NCBI RefSeq assembly: GCF_030272615.1
Contig: NC_081408.1
Coordinates: 307,089,950 to 307,153,949 of the forward strand
Direction: 5' to 3'
DNA: 64,000 nt
Origin: Cryptomeria japonica
Taxonomy: Eukaryota; Streptophyta; Pinopsida; Cupressales; Cupressaceae
The position numbers and the translations under genes are program-made. Positions 11,500 to 24,495 of this stretch are shown one piece after another. The notes beneath the pieces were generated by a model that made no database searches, had not been told where the DNA came from, and saw only the letters and a program-made list of their open reading frames with translations. Numbering within the stretch: the first letter of the stretch is position 1; each line of letters opens with the position of its first letter.

Positions 11500-12425
11500 T
11501 CTTATTCTTTTAGCCACACAAGAATCAATCACTTTATCTATCTTTTCAAATTTATTTAAAAAACAAAAATGTATAAATCCTTGTGTATCTGGCAAATCTA
11601 ATTTTGTAGCCCCTCGTATGCTTGTCTCCCCTTCATGATACTTATACAAATCAACAACACTAAGAATGAAATATATATAATGGTTTTATATGTTCAATTC
11701 ATAGGTAAATTGGATGAAAAATTTTGCAATACCCTACATGGGTTGATCTTTCATCTTAGCTTATTAAATGTTTCCTATGGGAACCTTTCTTTTCTCAGAT
11801 GTGTCAAAAACCAAGTCACCAACCTGAAAATTTTGTTCTCTTCTATGCATATCAACATGATCCTTATACTTCTTGGCCCTCTTCTACAAATTCTCCTTCA
11901 CCTCATTATGTAGCTCATAAAGATACTTAGCAAAATTCTTTGTTACAACACTTTTCCTATTTAAATTTGCACTATCCCTCAACTCATCAACACCTCTAGG
12001 ATTGTAGACATAGATAATATGAAGCAAAAATTTTACCACACTCCTATCGATTGAATTATTAAAATAAAACTCTATCTAAGCCAATGCTAAGTCCTATTGG
12101 TTTGGTTTATCACCCACCAAATACCAAAACTTAAATTTACAACTTCAGTTTGACCATTAGTCTGAGGATGGTAAGCTAAACTAAAATTCCATTGTGTTTC
12201 CATCTTCCATAGTGTGTCAAAAATCACCAACATACTTGGTATCCTGATCAAACACAATACTTTTTGGCAAGCCATCCAAGCTAACTACCTCTTTGAAAAA
12301 TAATGCAACTTGTAGGATGCATCATTACTTTTTTGATAAGGAATAAAATCAACCATCTTAGAAATATATGTCAACAACATAAATTGAATCATTACCTATT
12401 TGTGTTTGAAACAATCCCATAGCAA
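11500..12425 (-). pseudogene. Ty3 integrase fragment
   Basis: Minus-strand conceptual translation gives the integrase core piece SLAYHPQTNGQTEVVN (about 12130-12180), with a GLP..IVFDQDT block upstream. Downstream come an HRREQNFQVGDLVF block (about 11826-11855) and a DLYKYHEGE block (11625-11652) typical of the integrase C-terminal part of plant Ty3 elements. The intended enzyme joins retroelement cDNA to host DNA. Many stops and frameshifts break it and no LTRs were found around it, so it is a stranded fragment. It is a different family from the chromovirus at 33283. Confidence 0.8.
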
Positions 12426-13929
12426 AATACATACTAATATACTCCCGCAGCCTCTCCACAGGGGCTTCACTTATTGAACTTGGGTTATATCATGTGGGTT
12501 CATGACATACTAAAGAATCCCCCTATTTTCAAAAAATATTGCCCTAAATTTCTTTCTTGTCAAATCCTCCCAATACACAGGCCAAATTAAAACATCCCCT
12601 ATTTTCACTAGATATTGTATGTATCAATTTTTTTCTTTAACATTTTTCATACCCCTTTATATTTCTATCTTATGTTATGATAAAGAGTTGGTTGAGTTTT
12701 AAGAAAAACTCTATATTTTGAAGAAGGTGCTAATATTAATTGATGGGTTCTAAATTAACTGGATTTTCTATTTAACTTGGTTTGGTTTAAAGTTGGAGCC
12801 CTAGACACGTGTTAGGATTGTTTTTGCAACCCCTAGGGTTAGGGTTTCATAGATGTTTTGAGCTTTTGCATTTAAAAAACCTTTAGGCGGGCTTTTGTTC
12901 TAATTTTATGTTGATTGACTCATCCGATAAGTTTTCTTCTTAAGTTCTCTAACGGTTCTAAGTCATTGCATTAATTGGCCCCATGCCTAAGCCTTTATTT
13001 ATTTTGTTGGTCGGTACATTTTCCTCAAGTCTTCATGCACATGTTTTTATTTTTCCTTAGTCAAGTGTCAGTGTGTATTGGTCCCCTCTTATGTCCTAGT
13101 AACTTCATCTTTAAATCATGTGCTTTAAGTAACTCTTAAGTCATGGTCCCACCTGGGAGTCATCGGGTTGTCATTGAAGTCTATATTATATTCCATCGAT
13201 CCGTCGAGTTGATGTGGAAGCCCACGTCACTATAGATAAATAACAAAATCTGGTTTTTGTAACATCGATGATACCCTTCTTGAAGCTTCAATGACCTAAC
13301 GATGTCCACTTGTCCACAAGGAGCCAGTGAAGGAATAATATTGAAGGTTTGATGGGAAATTTATTAGATCCCAATGACTTGATGATGCCATTTAGAATCT
13401 TTTGAGACTGCGCTAATTTTCATATCTCAATTTTGTGCATTAAAATTCTTTCCAGACTCAAATAGTGTTTTATTGTGACAAGCCTAGGATTTGAGGTAAA
13501 GGTTGTAAGAAAAGGGTGGCTCTTGATATTTTTTGAGATACAAAGGGATACCAAGATTGAACATGCAAAGAGATACTTATCAAATTATAATTAAACTTCA
13601 TTAGGTAGATAAAAAGAATTAAGGTTTTAGTTTTGTTTCCCACTTGAAGCACTTGTAAATGCACATTGCCAGTGCAAAGGACATGCCACAATTTAAGCAT
13701 CACTAGAGATTGTCAAGGAAATGACACTCTTTGAAAGTCACTAGATATTTTTGATTGGGTACCCTTGTGGGGTGAGTGGAATGCATACCTCAATTCTATG
13801 TAGTCATCCTTTTGAGCTACTATGATGCCACTCCTTGCCTTCCCTCAAGATCCTCATCCTTGTTACCATATCAACATTTTATGTGAGAATTGTCTCTTAC
13901 TTTATAAGTAAGAGATCATGATTGCAAGT
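12426..13929. other. no recognisable feature
   Basis: AT-rich non-coding DNA with short frames only (largest 77 residues at 13470-13703, minus) and no motif. A 10-bp palindrome pair, TCTCTTACTT and AAGTAAGAGA, lies near 13889-13911. Confidence 0.5.
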
Positions 13930-13937
13930 GTTTTATT

Positions 13938-14200
13938 TCCATTTTTAATGTTTTATTGTTAGCATGTGATATACTATGTCATGTGAATTATATTCCATGC
14001 ATGTTGTTGGTGATACATTTCCCTTGAGCATGTTGTTGTGTGTTTACATCAGACCATCATTATGCATGCTCATTTCCATTTTGTATGTTTAATTGTTGGC
14101 ATGTGACATGCTATGTGATGTGGACAATTTCTTGTGCAAATTGTTGGTGATGTTTTTCCACTTTGATTATGTTTTTCTATGATTGGTTGACAATACTTAT
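13938..14200. repeat. two-copy tandem repeat, about 140 bp
   Basis: CCATTTTTAATGTTTTATTG at about 13938 and its variant near 14078 each begin a similar block (GTTAGCATGTGATA versus GTTGGCATGTGACA, then TGTTGGTGAT). The copies are clearly related but diverged. Confidence 0.6.
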
Positions 14201-15535
14201 TGTCATGTGTGCCTTGATGTTTATCATGCTTGTTGTCATGTACATGATATCATGGATGCTCCTTTTGGATTCATGTGTTTTTCAACTATAATCCCTTTGT
14301 ATGGCATGTATGGCATAAGTGTGTGTGCTTGTGCCCAGGTGATTTTATCCTAGCATGGTAAGTTGGAACTACAAGTTCCACATGGCTAGGTGGCATGAAA
14401 CCATAGTTGGGGATCAAAGATCTTGGAGGAATCATCTTGTAGAATCTTTGGATGGTAAGCAATTCAAAGATATCTACTCCTTGCATTAGTGTTTCATTTT
14501 TGTAAATATTGTAAAATTATTTTAGGACCTTGAGTCCTCTAATGTAATTCTAATAAATGGATATCAAATGTTAATATCATTTTGTATGTTCTTTACCATT
14601 GTAGTTATGTTGCTAAAATAAACTTGGAGCACATATAGATTTGGGTTTAAAATGAACATTATGTGCTAGAGTGTTTATTTTTGGTAATTGGGTTGTGTGT
14701 GTGAGAGAGAACCCACCATAGGGTGGTGTCATTTAGATCCTTATGGTAAAGTACAAGTAGGGCATGTTGGGAATATTTCCCTTCCCCCTCATGGCCTTGA
14801 ACTCATGTTGGACTCCCTAGTAGACTTCCAATCTTTTGTGGAATATCTCCTTTTTTAGTTGGTGTGTTGGAGATTGGACATGGATGTCCTTGTTGGATTC
14901 CTAGTTTTTTATTAGGATAAAACAGGTTTTGAAGGGACCCATAACCCTTCACAACTAGAAAAAAGATAGGATTTGGAATCCTCAACCAGAAAGTTGTCCG
15001 AATAAAAGGAACAGGAAAGCACTAGACAACCATGGGTAAAAAGGACACCCATAACCAACAACAACAAAGCTACTAAAAGAACAACCTGCAACCAACCAAA
15101 AACCATCAAGGTTTACATTTAGAATTGCTCTTGTGGGATCAGAGAGTCATATCAAAAGAAGGCTTAAAGGACTTAGCTTTTTTGCCTTAAACATAAATCC
15201 ATCCTTCTTCCACTTGCGTTGCCTAGTTGGTTTTGTTCATTATCTAGTTTTTGTGTGTTTTCATCTTATTTTAATGGGCCTTGGGCATTATCCCTAGGTT
15301 TGAAACCTATAATACTCTTCTATTCAATCTCTAGTTAACACCGCAATACAAAAATAGGACTACAACATAATAATGTAGCTTAAATTTTAAATTTGAACTC
15401 AAAAAGGTTTTTGAATTTATCTTCCATCTATTGGCCCATTTGTGAAGACTAGACTTAATGTGATGTGTAAATTATGAAGAAAATTTTAGTTTTATAAGAT
15501 ATGGTTAAAAATACTTAAATCTGAAATTTATCTTT
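14201..15535. other. no recognisable feature
   Basis: Non-coding, AT-rich. Two overlapping minus frames (14803-14985 and 14912-15109) have no recognisable motif. The left limit of the copia relic that follows may lie somewhere here but could not be placed. Confidence 0.4.
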
Positions 15536-16243
15536 TAAATTTCTTGGTTGGATCATTACAACCAAATATTGCTCAAGTAGTAAAAAATATAAGAAATATA
15601 TCACCAAGCCAAGTGACCAGCATTGAACATTTGTGAAATAGTGCCCAAGTACTGAAGAAAACTATGGTTTATTGCTTATCAAGGTGCTAACAATATGTGC
15701 AAAGTGTTGAGTGTACATAGATTTATTAATTCAAATTGGGTTGGAGATTTTGGCAAAATAAATTTATATAAGTCGGTATGTGTTTATTATCTTTGACCAA
15801 ACAATGATTTGGATGAGCAAGAGGTAGTGGACAATTGCTATGTCAAAATTTTGAAGCAATATATATGGACGAAATACATGCATGTAAGGAAGTCATGTAG
15901 TTGAAGAAATTGAATAGAATTAAATGATTTTCAGAGTCAAAAAATGGTGAAGTGTGCTTCACAAATGCAATTTTTTTATCAAGAATCCAACTTACCATGC
16001 TAGAACCATGTATATTGATTTGTAGTATCATTTTGTAAAGGAGATGGTTGAGATAAAGAAGAGTCCAAATTAAGAAACTCGATACTTAGATTAATGTTAT
16101 AAATTCTTTAAGCAAACTAAGGAAGTATTGTGAAGTTCATGTAGTGTAGGGATTAAATGGGCTTGTCTCATTCCCAAGCATGTGGTTAATCCCTTAAGTT
16201 GGATTGCCACTGTTTATTCTACAATTAATATCAAGTGGGAAAA
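15536..16243 (+). pseudogene. Ty1-copia RT/RNase H relic
   Basis: Across several frames the plus strand shows the copia order LVGSL, then a NSNWVGDFG block (near 15727), then EA...HACKE near 15853, then a block resembling the last part of copia RNase H. That domain removes the RNA strand during reverse transcription. The region ends with a purine stretch (AAGTGGGAAAA) immediately before TGTTGGAACTT at 16244, matching a polypurine tract and LTR start. All frames are broken. Assignment rests on motif order, not on an intact frame. Confidence 0.6.
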
Positions 16244-16699
16244 TGTTGGAACTTTAGTTATATTCACCTTCAAAGAGTCCTTGTAGGAAGAGAGAGTGTG
16301 AATCTTTTGTAGTGATATGCGACGATTTTTCAAGTATTGTTTTACAAAAAACATATTAATTTACATATAAAATGATATTGCATGTCTTGCAATACATCAT
16401 CCTTGTTGGTTGACATGTGGGGTTGTTTTGAAAGCAATTGCAAGTCATCTAGATGAAGAATTCACAATTGCATATGACTTTATTGTTTGCTAGACCATGA
16501 TCAATGATGTAGGAGTACTTGTCATAGAATTAAAGATCATGTGACACAATCTGAGAGTAGGATGATATTCTAGAAGATGGATTCTAGAAGATGGAAGACA
16601 TTACCACAAGTAGCCAAGAGTAATGTTATGTTTGTGTGAGCTACCTACAAGTGAGGAACTAGTTGTGATGGCTATAGGAGAAACATAAATGTATACCAA
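16244..16699 (+). mobile_element. probable copia LTR start, interrupted by LINE
   Basis: It begins TGTTGGAACTTTAG after the purine tract of the copia relic. The LINE-derived unit at 16700 interrupts whatever follows, and the sequence resumes at 18451. The far end of the LTR was not located. No matching second LTR was recognised. Confidence 0.45.
16681..16699. repeat. 19-bp target duplication, left copy
   Basis: AAACATAAATGTATACCAA here is identical to 18432-18450. It defines the exact limits of the LINE-type insertion. Confidence 0.95.
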
Positions 16700-18431
16700 T
16701 TCTAAGGTAACATGTCTTGCTCCACTCCCTCTAATGGCTCTCCTGCCCATGCTATTTTGAATGTGTTTGCTCCTATGGGAGGATCCGGTCCCCCCTCATG
16801 TGGGAGTTCTCGTGGTTGGTGTCGTCGTTGTTGTTGGGGGTTCTATAGCTGGTGGTGATGTAGTCTACGCAAGTGTTGCCTCTAGCTCTGTCGTCCAGCC
16901 TTTGCTTGCTCCTGCGTCTCCACTTAACACTGTCGTGGGTACCAAAGATGTGGGTATCAATCCCACTGAGGGTGTGGGTGTCGTTTTTGCTACCGTGGGT
17001 GTGGGAGCCGCTCCTTTTGTTGCTTCTACTATCGTGGTTGATCCAGTTTGAATGCTAAGGTTCCTCCTAGACCTCCTTCCTTTGCTGGTAGGTGAAGCTT
17101 TGCTCACATGGCCAAATCTATTTCTCATCCTCCCAAGGGACTTCATCCTCTTCCTTGGCCAAGACCTCCCTGTTGTGGTCTGTGGCCAGGAGGTTGTGGA
17201 AAATGTTGATTTCTACCAGCGTTGTGCTTTGGTTTGCAAATTTGTTGGGTTTTGGCCTTCTCTCTCGGACGTTCATCGTTGGGTGAGTGATTCCTGGAAG
17301 CCTTTAGTTTCTTGTAGCATTGAGCTTTTTCCTTGTGCTAAAAGATTTTTCATTGCTTCCTTTGCTTCTACTCGTGATCATGAGTTGGTTTTTGGGTAAG
17401 TTGTGGCATTGGGGAGACCACTCTATCTCTATCAAACCCTGGACAACTTCCTTTAACCCCTTACCGAACCACTTAATGTTCATCTGGTATGGGTTTGCCT
17501 TCCTAATCTTCCCATCCATTTTTGGGAGCATTCTTGTTACAAGGCCATTGGTAAATTTATTGGTAAATTCTTGAAGGTTGACGATGCCACATCTTCCATG
17601 GGTCATTCTACCTTTGCCCACCTATTAATCAATATTGACATCTTTTTGCCCCTCCCTAGGGATGTGGTTTTTATGGTTGGGGATAGGCCATGGACTCAAT
17701 TGTTGGATTATGAGGGCCTCCCTTTTCATTGTTAGAGATGCTTCTCAATGGGTCACTTAACTTTAGATTGTTCTCTCTCATGCCATAGAGGTACTGCTAC
17801 TTGGTGGAAAGATGTTACTACTGATCACTTGAGTGTCAATGCTTTTGAGTTTGATTTTATCGGCTCCTCTCAAGAGGATGATGTCTCCCCTTGAGATGAG
17901 CTGCCCCTTACTGCTGATAAAGCCTTTGTTGACCCTCTTGTTACTACAGTTGTGGCCTCCTCTGCCCCCAAGGCTCCCACATTTGTGGCTCTTGCTCTGT
18001 ATCTCCACTATACTCCTATTGAATCTGCTCCCGATGTTGTTCTATTACAACAATCTACTGTTGTTCTGCAACAACAGCCTACTACTGTTGCTAACAGAAA
18101 CTTTGTGAGGTCCTCCCCACTTGATTTTTCTTTGGATGTTCCTAATGACAATATTGCCTAGATTGTTTTTTGTCGTAGGCGGAGGGGGAAGTCTTCCACC
18201 CTCCTCCAAACCCCTCATTGTCAAGTTTTGGGTGTTTCTCCCCATTGTTGAGTTAGGTTTTGGGTTGTTGCAGGTTTGACAAGTTTTTACAATGGCCTTC
18301 TGCCTTGTTGTGTTTGGTGTGTCCGACCTTGTTTTTTTGGGTTTGCACCCTTGTTTTGTTGTCACTCTTTTGCCGCCTATGAGTTGTTGTATAATGGGTT
18401 AGCACCCTTGTTTTTCTAGTTTCTTAATAAA
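16700..18431 (+). mobile_element. ORF1-only LINE derivative
   Basis: The unit lies between identical 19-bp duplications and ends in an A-rich tail (TTCTTAATAAAA), the signature of target-primed reverse transcription. It contains a complete-looking ORF1 region (about 16710-18160) and a T/G-rich 3' untranslated part. It has no ORF2, that is no endonuclease or reverse transcriptase. It must have been mobilised by another L1's enzymes, or deleted internally before insertion. It interrupts the copia-derived sequence and is therefore the younger insertion there. Confidence 0.85.
16710..18161 (+). pseudogene. L1-type ORF1 (DUF4283, CCHC) pseudogene
   Basis: The first ATG (16710) opens a frame reading MSCSTPSNGSPAH. 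After frameshifts come a DUF4283-like segment (W.W.DHSISIKPW, about 17400-17450, then PLNVHLVWVCLPNLPIHFW and GKFIGKFLKVDD) and PLPRDVVFMVGD. A CX2CX3GHX4C zinc knuckle follows at about 17730-17772, with a TAG inside it at 17733-17735. ORF1 proteins of plant L1 elements bind the element RNA. The C-terminal part reads to 18161 and is rich in Ser, Ala and Gln. Several frameshifts and stops make it inactive. Confidence 0.8.
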
Positions 18432-18450
18432 AAACATAAATGTATACCAA
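18432..18450. repeat. 19-bp target duplication, right copy
   Basis: It is identical to 16681-16699. The preceding bases are the A-rich tail of the LINE unit. Confidence 0.95.
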
Positions 18451-18734
18451 CAATGTTAAGATGTAACTATTGATTCATAGTGTGCAATAAAAACAAATTT
18501 TACAAGGTGATTATCCATGTGGAGACATCATACTCGGTGATTTATAGAATATTGATGTTATGCATGCTTGGAATATAATTGCATGACTCTTGGTATTGCA
18601 TCCATTTGTTGCATAGTTAGTTAATTTTCTAAGGAATACAACTGTATTCATTTGTGTAATGTGTTAAGATTACTACTTTTACACATTTAACGTATCTGTA
18701 CATTGGTGGTATTGTAGAACACAATTCTTCTATT

Positions 18735-18960
18735 GAAGGGGGTGCAGGGGGGGAAGGGAATCAGTAGAAGATATAAACTTTTAATCCTTATTCAATTAAA
18801 AACTTTGATAATGATAAACATAAAAACTGAAATGAAAAGAGAGCAAATTACACAAAGAAACTTCAACACTTGATGTACATGGAAAACTCAAGATGAGAAA
18901 AACCACAGTGAGTAATATTGCTAGTATCTATTGTCCTAATTCAGTCTCACGAATAAACTT
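18735..18960 (-). mobile_element. LTR-end-like fragment (C-tract type)
   Basis: On the minus strand this reads CACTGTGGTTTTT, then TTTTCCATGTA, then CTGATTC followed by a C-rich tract. The same order of blocks occurs on the plus strand at about 63400-63745. The pattern resembles the end region of long plant retroelement LTRs. No element limits were found and nearby coding is absent. Confidence 0.45.
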
Positions 18961-20520
18961 ATGTACAAATCTTTAAGGGCACCAACCCTAAGGAATCACC
19001 CAATTCCTTACTTGAGAGCACCAACTTCTCAAATTGAACACCAACAAAACATCCTTGAGGTACCAACCATAAGGATGCTACAAATACAAGATGATACTAA
19101 TTTACAAATCGGAAATATTATTTTTTACAACATCTAAAAATCTACAAGTAAACTTTTATAATCTGAACTCTGTCAACTTTCTGACACTCTTTTCATGCAC
19201 GCTCATTCACCCTTCACATAATCTTTACATTCATACGATCTTATTGCTCATCCTTCACAATAATGTAAATCCACTCACCACTCATATTCCTCTTAATTGT
19301 AGAGATACTTTACTATACAAAAGAAACATTCAACACATTCTTAAAGCAATCAAATGATATGGCTCTATTGTTTGTTGCTTTCCTCTTTGGTTGGTTGACT
19401 TCTTCTTTTGGCATATGTTCATTTTGGCCAGGTCTGTTAGCAATTTAATCTTTTAATTTCAAGCCTTTTCTTTCTTTGCTTACTAATTCTTGGACATTTT
19501 TGTAACTAGTTTTTTATCTCATTTCGAATCTTCATATTCTCAAACTATAACAACTTTCAACTATAACTCTTTTAAAATAAAAAAAATAAAAAATTCTCAC
19601 ATCCCACTCACACACAACTTTCATCAGACCATTCTACTTATTAAATAAGAACATACTATCATCGATTGTATGATTAATTTAGTTACAACTATCTAAGCAA
19701 TTTCAACCGTACTAGTTATACCCAAATAACTTAACACTTCTGATAATTACTTTGTATCGCTGAGAAGGATGCATAAAACTTTGACTTAAGTGGCAAACCA
19801 TAAATAAAAATAAAGAAGTTTGAGAACATACCAGAAAACAGGTTGTAAATATCAGTTAACTGAACCAACCAAAACTGATCCATAACAAACTCGGTATATA
19901 TAGATCGGAACTCTAAAGAGACCAACCCAATATCTAGTATGCAAATCCGCCTGGACTTAATACTTGACCAAAATGCCGAATCGGCAGAAAATCCTTGCGT
20001 ATCTGGGTACGATGCGTTTCTGAATCGGATTCGGATACAAATGTCTGTAGAATCGGGCTGGATACGATATTCTTGAGGTGGATTCGTTTGGAATCATCAA
20101 GCAGCGTACTTGGCCGATTCCAACTCATACAAGGGGTTTTCACAACGATTCCAATGGTCAAATAAAAAATTTCACAGACTTTTCTTTTAAAATATATGAC
20201 AACAACCCTAAACAACAATATTTTTCAATGTATTTTTGCAAGCAGTAGCAGATTAGCAAGACTTTGACGGCATGGTTTGCATGCGTTTCACGGGACAACA
20301 ACTCTTCTGTTCAGGTCGCACTTAAAACATTTCTTCCACCCTTGCTGTCGGAATATCTATCGTCTTCCATTCGAAGAGCTTCAATCCTAGCAGTAGCCGG
20401 TAGGGGTATTCACTCTTCCATCCATTCGAATAGCCTCCCGTTGGGATGGTCGGAGATTAAACCAAATGTGCGTTCGACGGAAGTGTTTTCTTATTCTCCT
20501 TTAATTACTCTATATAAGTT
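18961..20520. other. unassigned, with CGAATC/GATTCG motif cluster
   Basis: There is no coding support. The minus frame at 19934-20218 and the plus frame at 20264-20524 lack motifs. At about 19978-20130 the hexamer CGAATC or GATTCG and near variants recur several times in both orientations. The segment 20260-20520 is less AT-rich than its flanks and ends with TATATAAG near 20511, so a promoter or LTR fragment is possible but unsupported. Confidence 0.35.
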
Positions 20521-21030
20521 TTAACTTTAATTTTAGGTTTTTAATTTATTAGAATTTTATTAAATTTAATATCGTTTATTATTATTATTATTATTATTAT
20601 GAAGAAGCTTACAATTATTTTAATGAATTCTATTGTTTATTAAATTTAAACTTAAATTAGTTATATTAAATTATATTAATTAATATTAAATTAAATAATA
20701 TTTAATATTTATTGTTAATTTTATTTATATTATTATCATACATGTTTTATTTTATGAATGACCTATTAAGTAGTATTTATATTAATAGGTTTTGAAGAAT
20801 AGTGATAGGAATATAATTCTACCTTATTTTGTTAGTATTTATTATTAATATTTAACATGTTTAAAAACTAAATAATATCAAATAATTTTATATTAATATG
20901 GTATTAAGATAATAGTTAATAAAATTATAAATTTAATATAATATAAATCTATATTATTATCACATTAAAGTTTTAGGTATTAAATATGTATATATTTATG
21001 ATTTCATATGTTTATTAAAGAAGCGTACTC
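20521..21030. repeat. AT-rich tract with ATT microsatellite
   Basis: Nearly pure A/T sequence. About eight ATT units occur at 20576-20600. Nothing coding. Confidence 0.7.
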
Positions 21031-23955
21031 AAAACATATCCAACCCCTCCAAAAAATCATCGCTGCAAATACATGATCAAGTGTGCCCTCAATGCAAGGA
21101 TGCAAATTCTTATTAGGATGGCAAATGGCCTATGGGAGTGTAACATAAATATCCAAAAAGACCTAGGTCAAATAACAAAATTGATTACAAATTGACTAAA
21201 ATAAATGTGAGATGACTTCCACGAGTAGTTCCCATGAAAAAATTTAGAAATGCCAAAGATGCACTTGGGAGCTCCAACAAATTATAATAACATGCAAGGT
21301 CAAAGTTATGTGTCTACTTTTATGGGAAAAACAAAGGTGGTCTTGAGGGATAAGATAGAGGAGCTCCAATTTCTAGTTGCATTCGGCATTCCAATATGGC
21401 AGACACAAGTGGAAAATTGAAGGCGATGTGGAGCTAGAAGGATGAATTTAATGGTTTATTATTCATGATGAGTTATCTATTGAAATGAAACGGTGGACCC
21501 AATTTTGTTCAGCCATCAAATAGATGAAGCCTAAGCTCTTTAAGTGGAAATGAACAATTTCATTGGAGAGGTTGGAGTAGCACTAGATGTTAGATACACT
21601 AATAGCGTGTTGAAAACAATTATAGAGGTTGATTGGCCAAATGATAAGGAATATAAAGTATTGTAGAAGTCAATGGAAAAAGGTCACTAATTCTTAATTA
21701 TTTTCTTAACCATTCCTTCATTGCTAGTTTACTTATTTTCTTAACCATTCTTTCACAAACAACTCTTACCATAATTAGAAGGGTGCAATAAAATAAAAAG
21801 AAATTTGAACTAAAATGAAATAAAGCAATTGGACACTCACAAATGATGGCTCATGATTGTCAATGAATTGCTAGTTCAATAGGTAGTACAATGATGCAAA
21901 TATCTCATATTCAAATGGCATCATATGGCAAAGCAATAAGACAAGTCAATTTTTGTTATCATGAGATTAGATAATCATACAAAGTGATAATGAACATGTT
22001 CTAAGCCATCAAATGAGGCTCATTCTTACATCATCTTTTACAGATAATAAGTTGTTTTTGTAAGGAGATGAGGATGGATCAAGAGTACTATATAAATTTG
22101 CCAAAGGAGAACTATAGGTATTTTCAAAGTTCCAATCAAAACTTCCTCAATACTTCAATGACAAATATTATCATAGTAATCAATATAAAAGTGTAAAGAA
22201 GGTTGGATCTAGCCTCTTCCCACAAAGATAGCAACTAGTGACAAGGAGTCATAGTGAAGAGGCTTCCTCTTATAGGGGTGATGAAGGAAGATAACTTGTG
22301 TAGACAATCACAAAGGTTAAACTAGCAGTGAAGGAATCTCTCTTTCATATAAAGTTTTCTTAAAAGGTTGTACCCTAATTAATTTGCAACCCCCACCAAT
22401 ATATTTATCACAGATAGTGTTTGATATTGTAAATGTATTTTAAAAGATTGTAACATTAAGTGACAAGGGTTAATCATCGAAGTGAGATGAACCTTGTCAC
22501 TTAATTATAATAGAGGTCAACTAAGGACTAAGGTGTACAAAGGATTTAAACTTTGTAAACAAAATATAGTGCAAGATATTGCAAGAATTCAGTCAAGGAA
22601 GTAATGAGTGTCATTTTGCTAAGTAAATCATTTTGAATGCATATGTATACCTTATCTAAAAAAAAATGTGCAACATGTTTCAAATCAGCCTTCTTCATTT
22701 GGTTGGTCATTTCAAAATACTTTCTTTGACTTCTAAATACATATTGATTGTGTTTGTAGTCTACAATCAAGTGTCTATATAAAAAAAAATTATATGCAAT
22801 ATGCATAATCTTGAGTCGTATTTTGTCAATGAAAACTTAAGGGCTTGAGCTTTGTAAGGAAAAGCTTCATATATCAAGTCCATTTGAAATTATAGCTTCC
22901 ATATCTAGTTGTTATAATGTTTTAATTTTCCAACTCTATTTCACAAGATATAAATCACTTATTACAATCGATTCTAATCACCCACTCTATACTTTTATTA
23001 GAAAATCCTTTGATGTGTAGATTATTTGTTTATATTTTTATAATTCTTGCAATGGTAAAGGGGAATGCTTGTAATGGCCATACTTTAAATACCTATGCAT
23101 CTACATCTATAGAGACTACAACTTCTACATATTTCAAAATCTCTTTTAGCTCTATTGTGAGCCAGTCAACATGCCAAGGGCTAGTGACAAACAAAGTGGG
23201 TCTATCTATGTGTCCTTAAAAGGCCCAATTCATGCATAGATGGTTTTTTAAAAAAATATTAAAATACCCTAAACCCTCTCAAAATATTCTAAACGACCAT
23301 TAATCTTAGTTGATAGTTTATTATAAAATGGTTTGATTGTTTGTTATATTTGTAACCATCAACATTTGCATTCATGAAATCAAAAGAGAACACCCTCCTA
23401 GTTTTGCAAAGCTCAATGTGTAATAGAGAAGGGGCTTCTCACATCATTAAGCATGTCCATTTAACAACAAAGCCCATAGAAGTTTAAAGCCTTAGACCTT
23501 GACAAATACCTAGAAGAGAGGTTAATTCTTTGACGAGCTTCTTCGGTACTGCTAATAATACTAGGCAAAATAAATCCCTGACACAAGATATGTAATAATG
23601 CAAATAAGGGCACATGCCAACCACTGCAAATGACAAACACGTAAGATGTACAAGGCAATGAAGTGAATACTTCAAGAAGCATGCCAGTGCGATTAGCTCC
23701 TTCAACCAAGGCTTCTTTGTTGCAAAATCCAGGGAAGAAATAGTTGATAAATTGAGGTATTTGTTTCTATTGCATTAAAACCTCAGCTCCAAGTTTGCAA
23801 GTCCTTGTGCTAGTCTATACCTTTGGGTAATTTGTTGCCTTCCTAAGAGGAAAATTATTATAGATATACTTATTCCCTAAGGAGGAGATGATTTGGTTAT
23901 TCATATTTAAGCTTAGGCATTCGTTAAGATATAAACATTGGTATCCAGTCATATG
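21031..23955. other. no recognisable feature
   Basis: Short frames only. The 86-residue minus frame at 22546-22806 and the overlapping minus frames at 23461-23709 show no motif I recognise. A plus-strand stretch near 21490-21660 looks weakly protein-like across stops, but no family could be named. Confidence 0.4.
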
Positions 23956-24495
23956 TCAATTGATAATACCAACCATGAACTATAGTTGGATGTATAAGTG
24001 AGAAAACATCAATAATGTATTTCATCACCATGTTTGATTAGTTTTTAGGGAACACCATGTCTAATGATGTTGGCCATAATTGAACAATGAAATACATGAA
24101 ACTTGAAGGGTCAAGATGGATCTATGAAGGACCAGAAAATGGAAAGGGATTAATATTAATAATAAAATGAAGGATCATAATGTCAACAAGTGTAGATGTA
24201 GGAATAAAGGAGCAGGAGCCGAAGGCATGTTAGAGACGCCTAACTTATACTAATTGTGGCATGGTTGCTCTATCCAAGCTCATCCAACCTACAATGTATC
24301 CATAATAGGAGATGCAAAGCACCAAATCCTTTGACAAAGGAAATATTAGCAAAGCATTTTTATATCGTATACATAAAAGTTGCCTGGGGATTATGGAGTC
24401 TCTCCATGTGCATCAACAAATCTTTCATTTTCTTTAAAATCTAATTAAAAAAAATTGCAACCACGTGGTAACAATAACTCTCCCTCTTTAACTCT

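Noticed and set aside
11037-11513. 158-residue plus-strand frame
   Set aside because: It runs out of the solo LTR across its target duplication into unrelated sequence, and the GC-rich hairpins explain the openness.
17833-18108. Very Leu-rich plus frame inside the LINE
   Set aside because: Wrong frame of the ORF1 C-terminal part; not a membrane protein.
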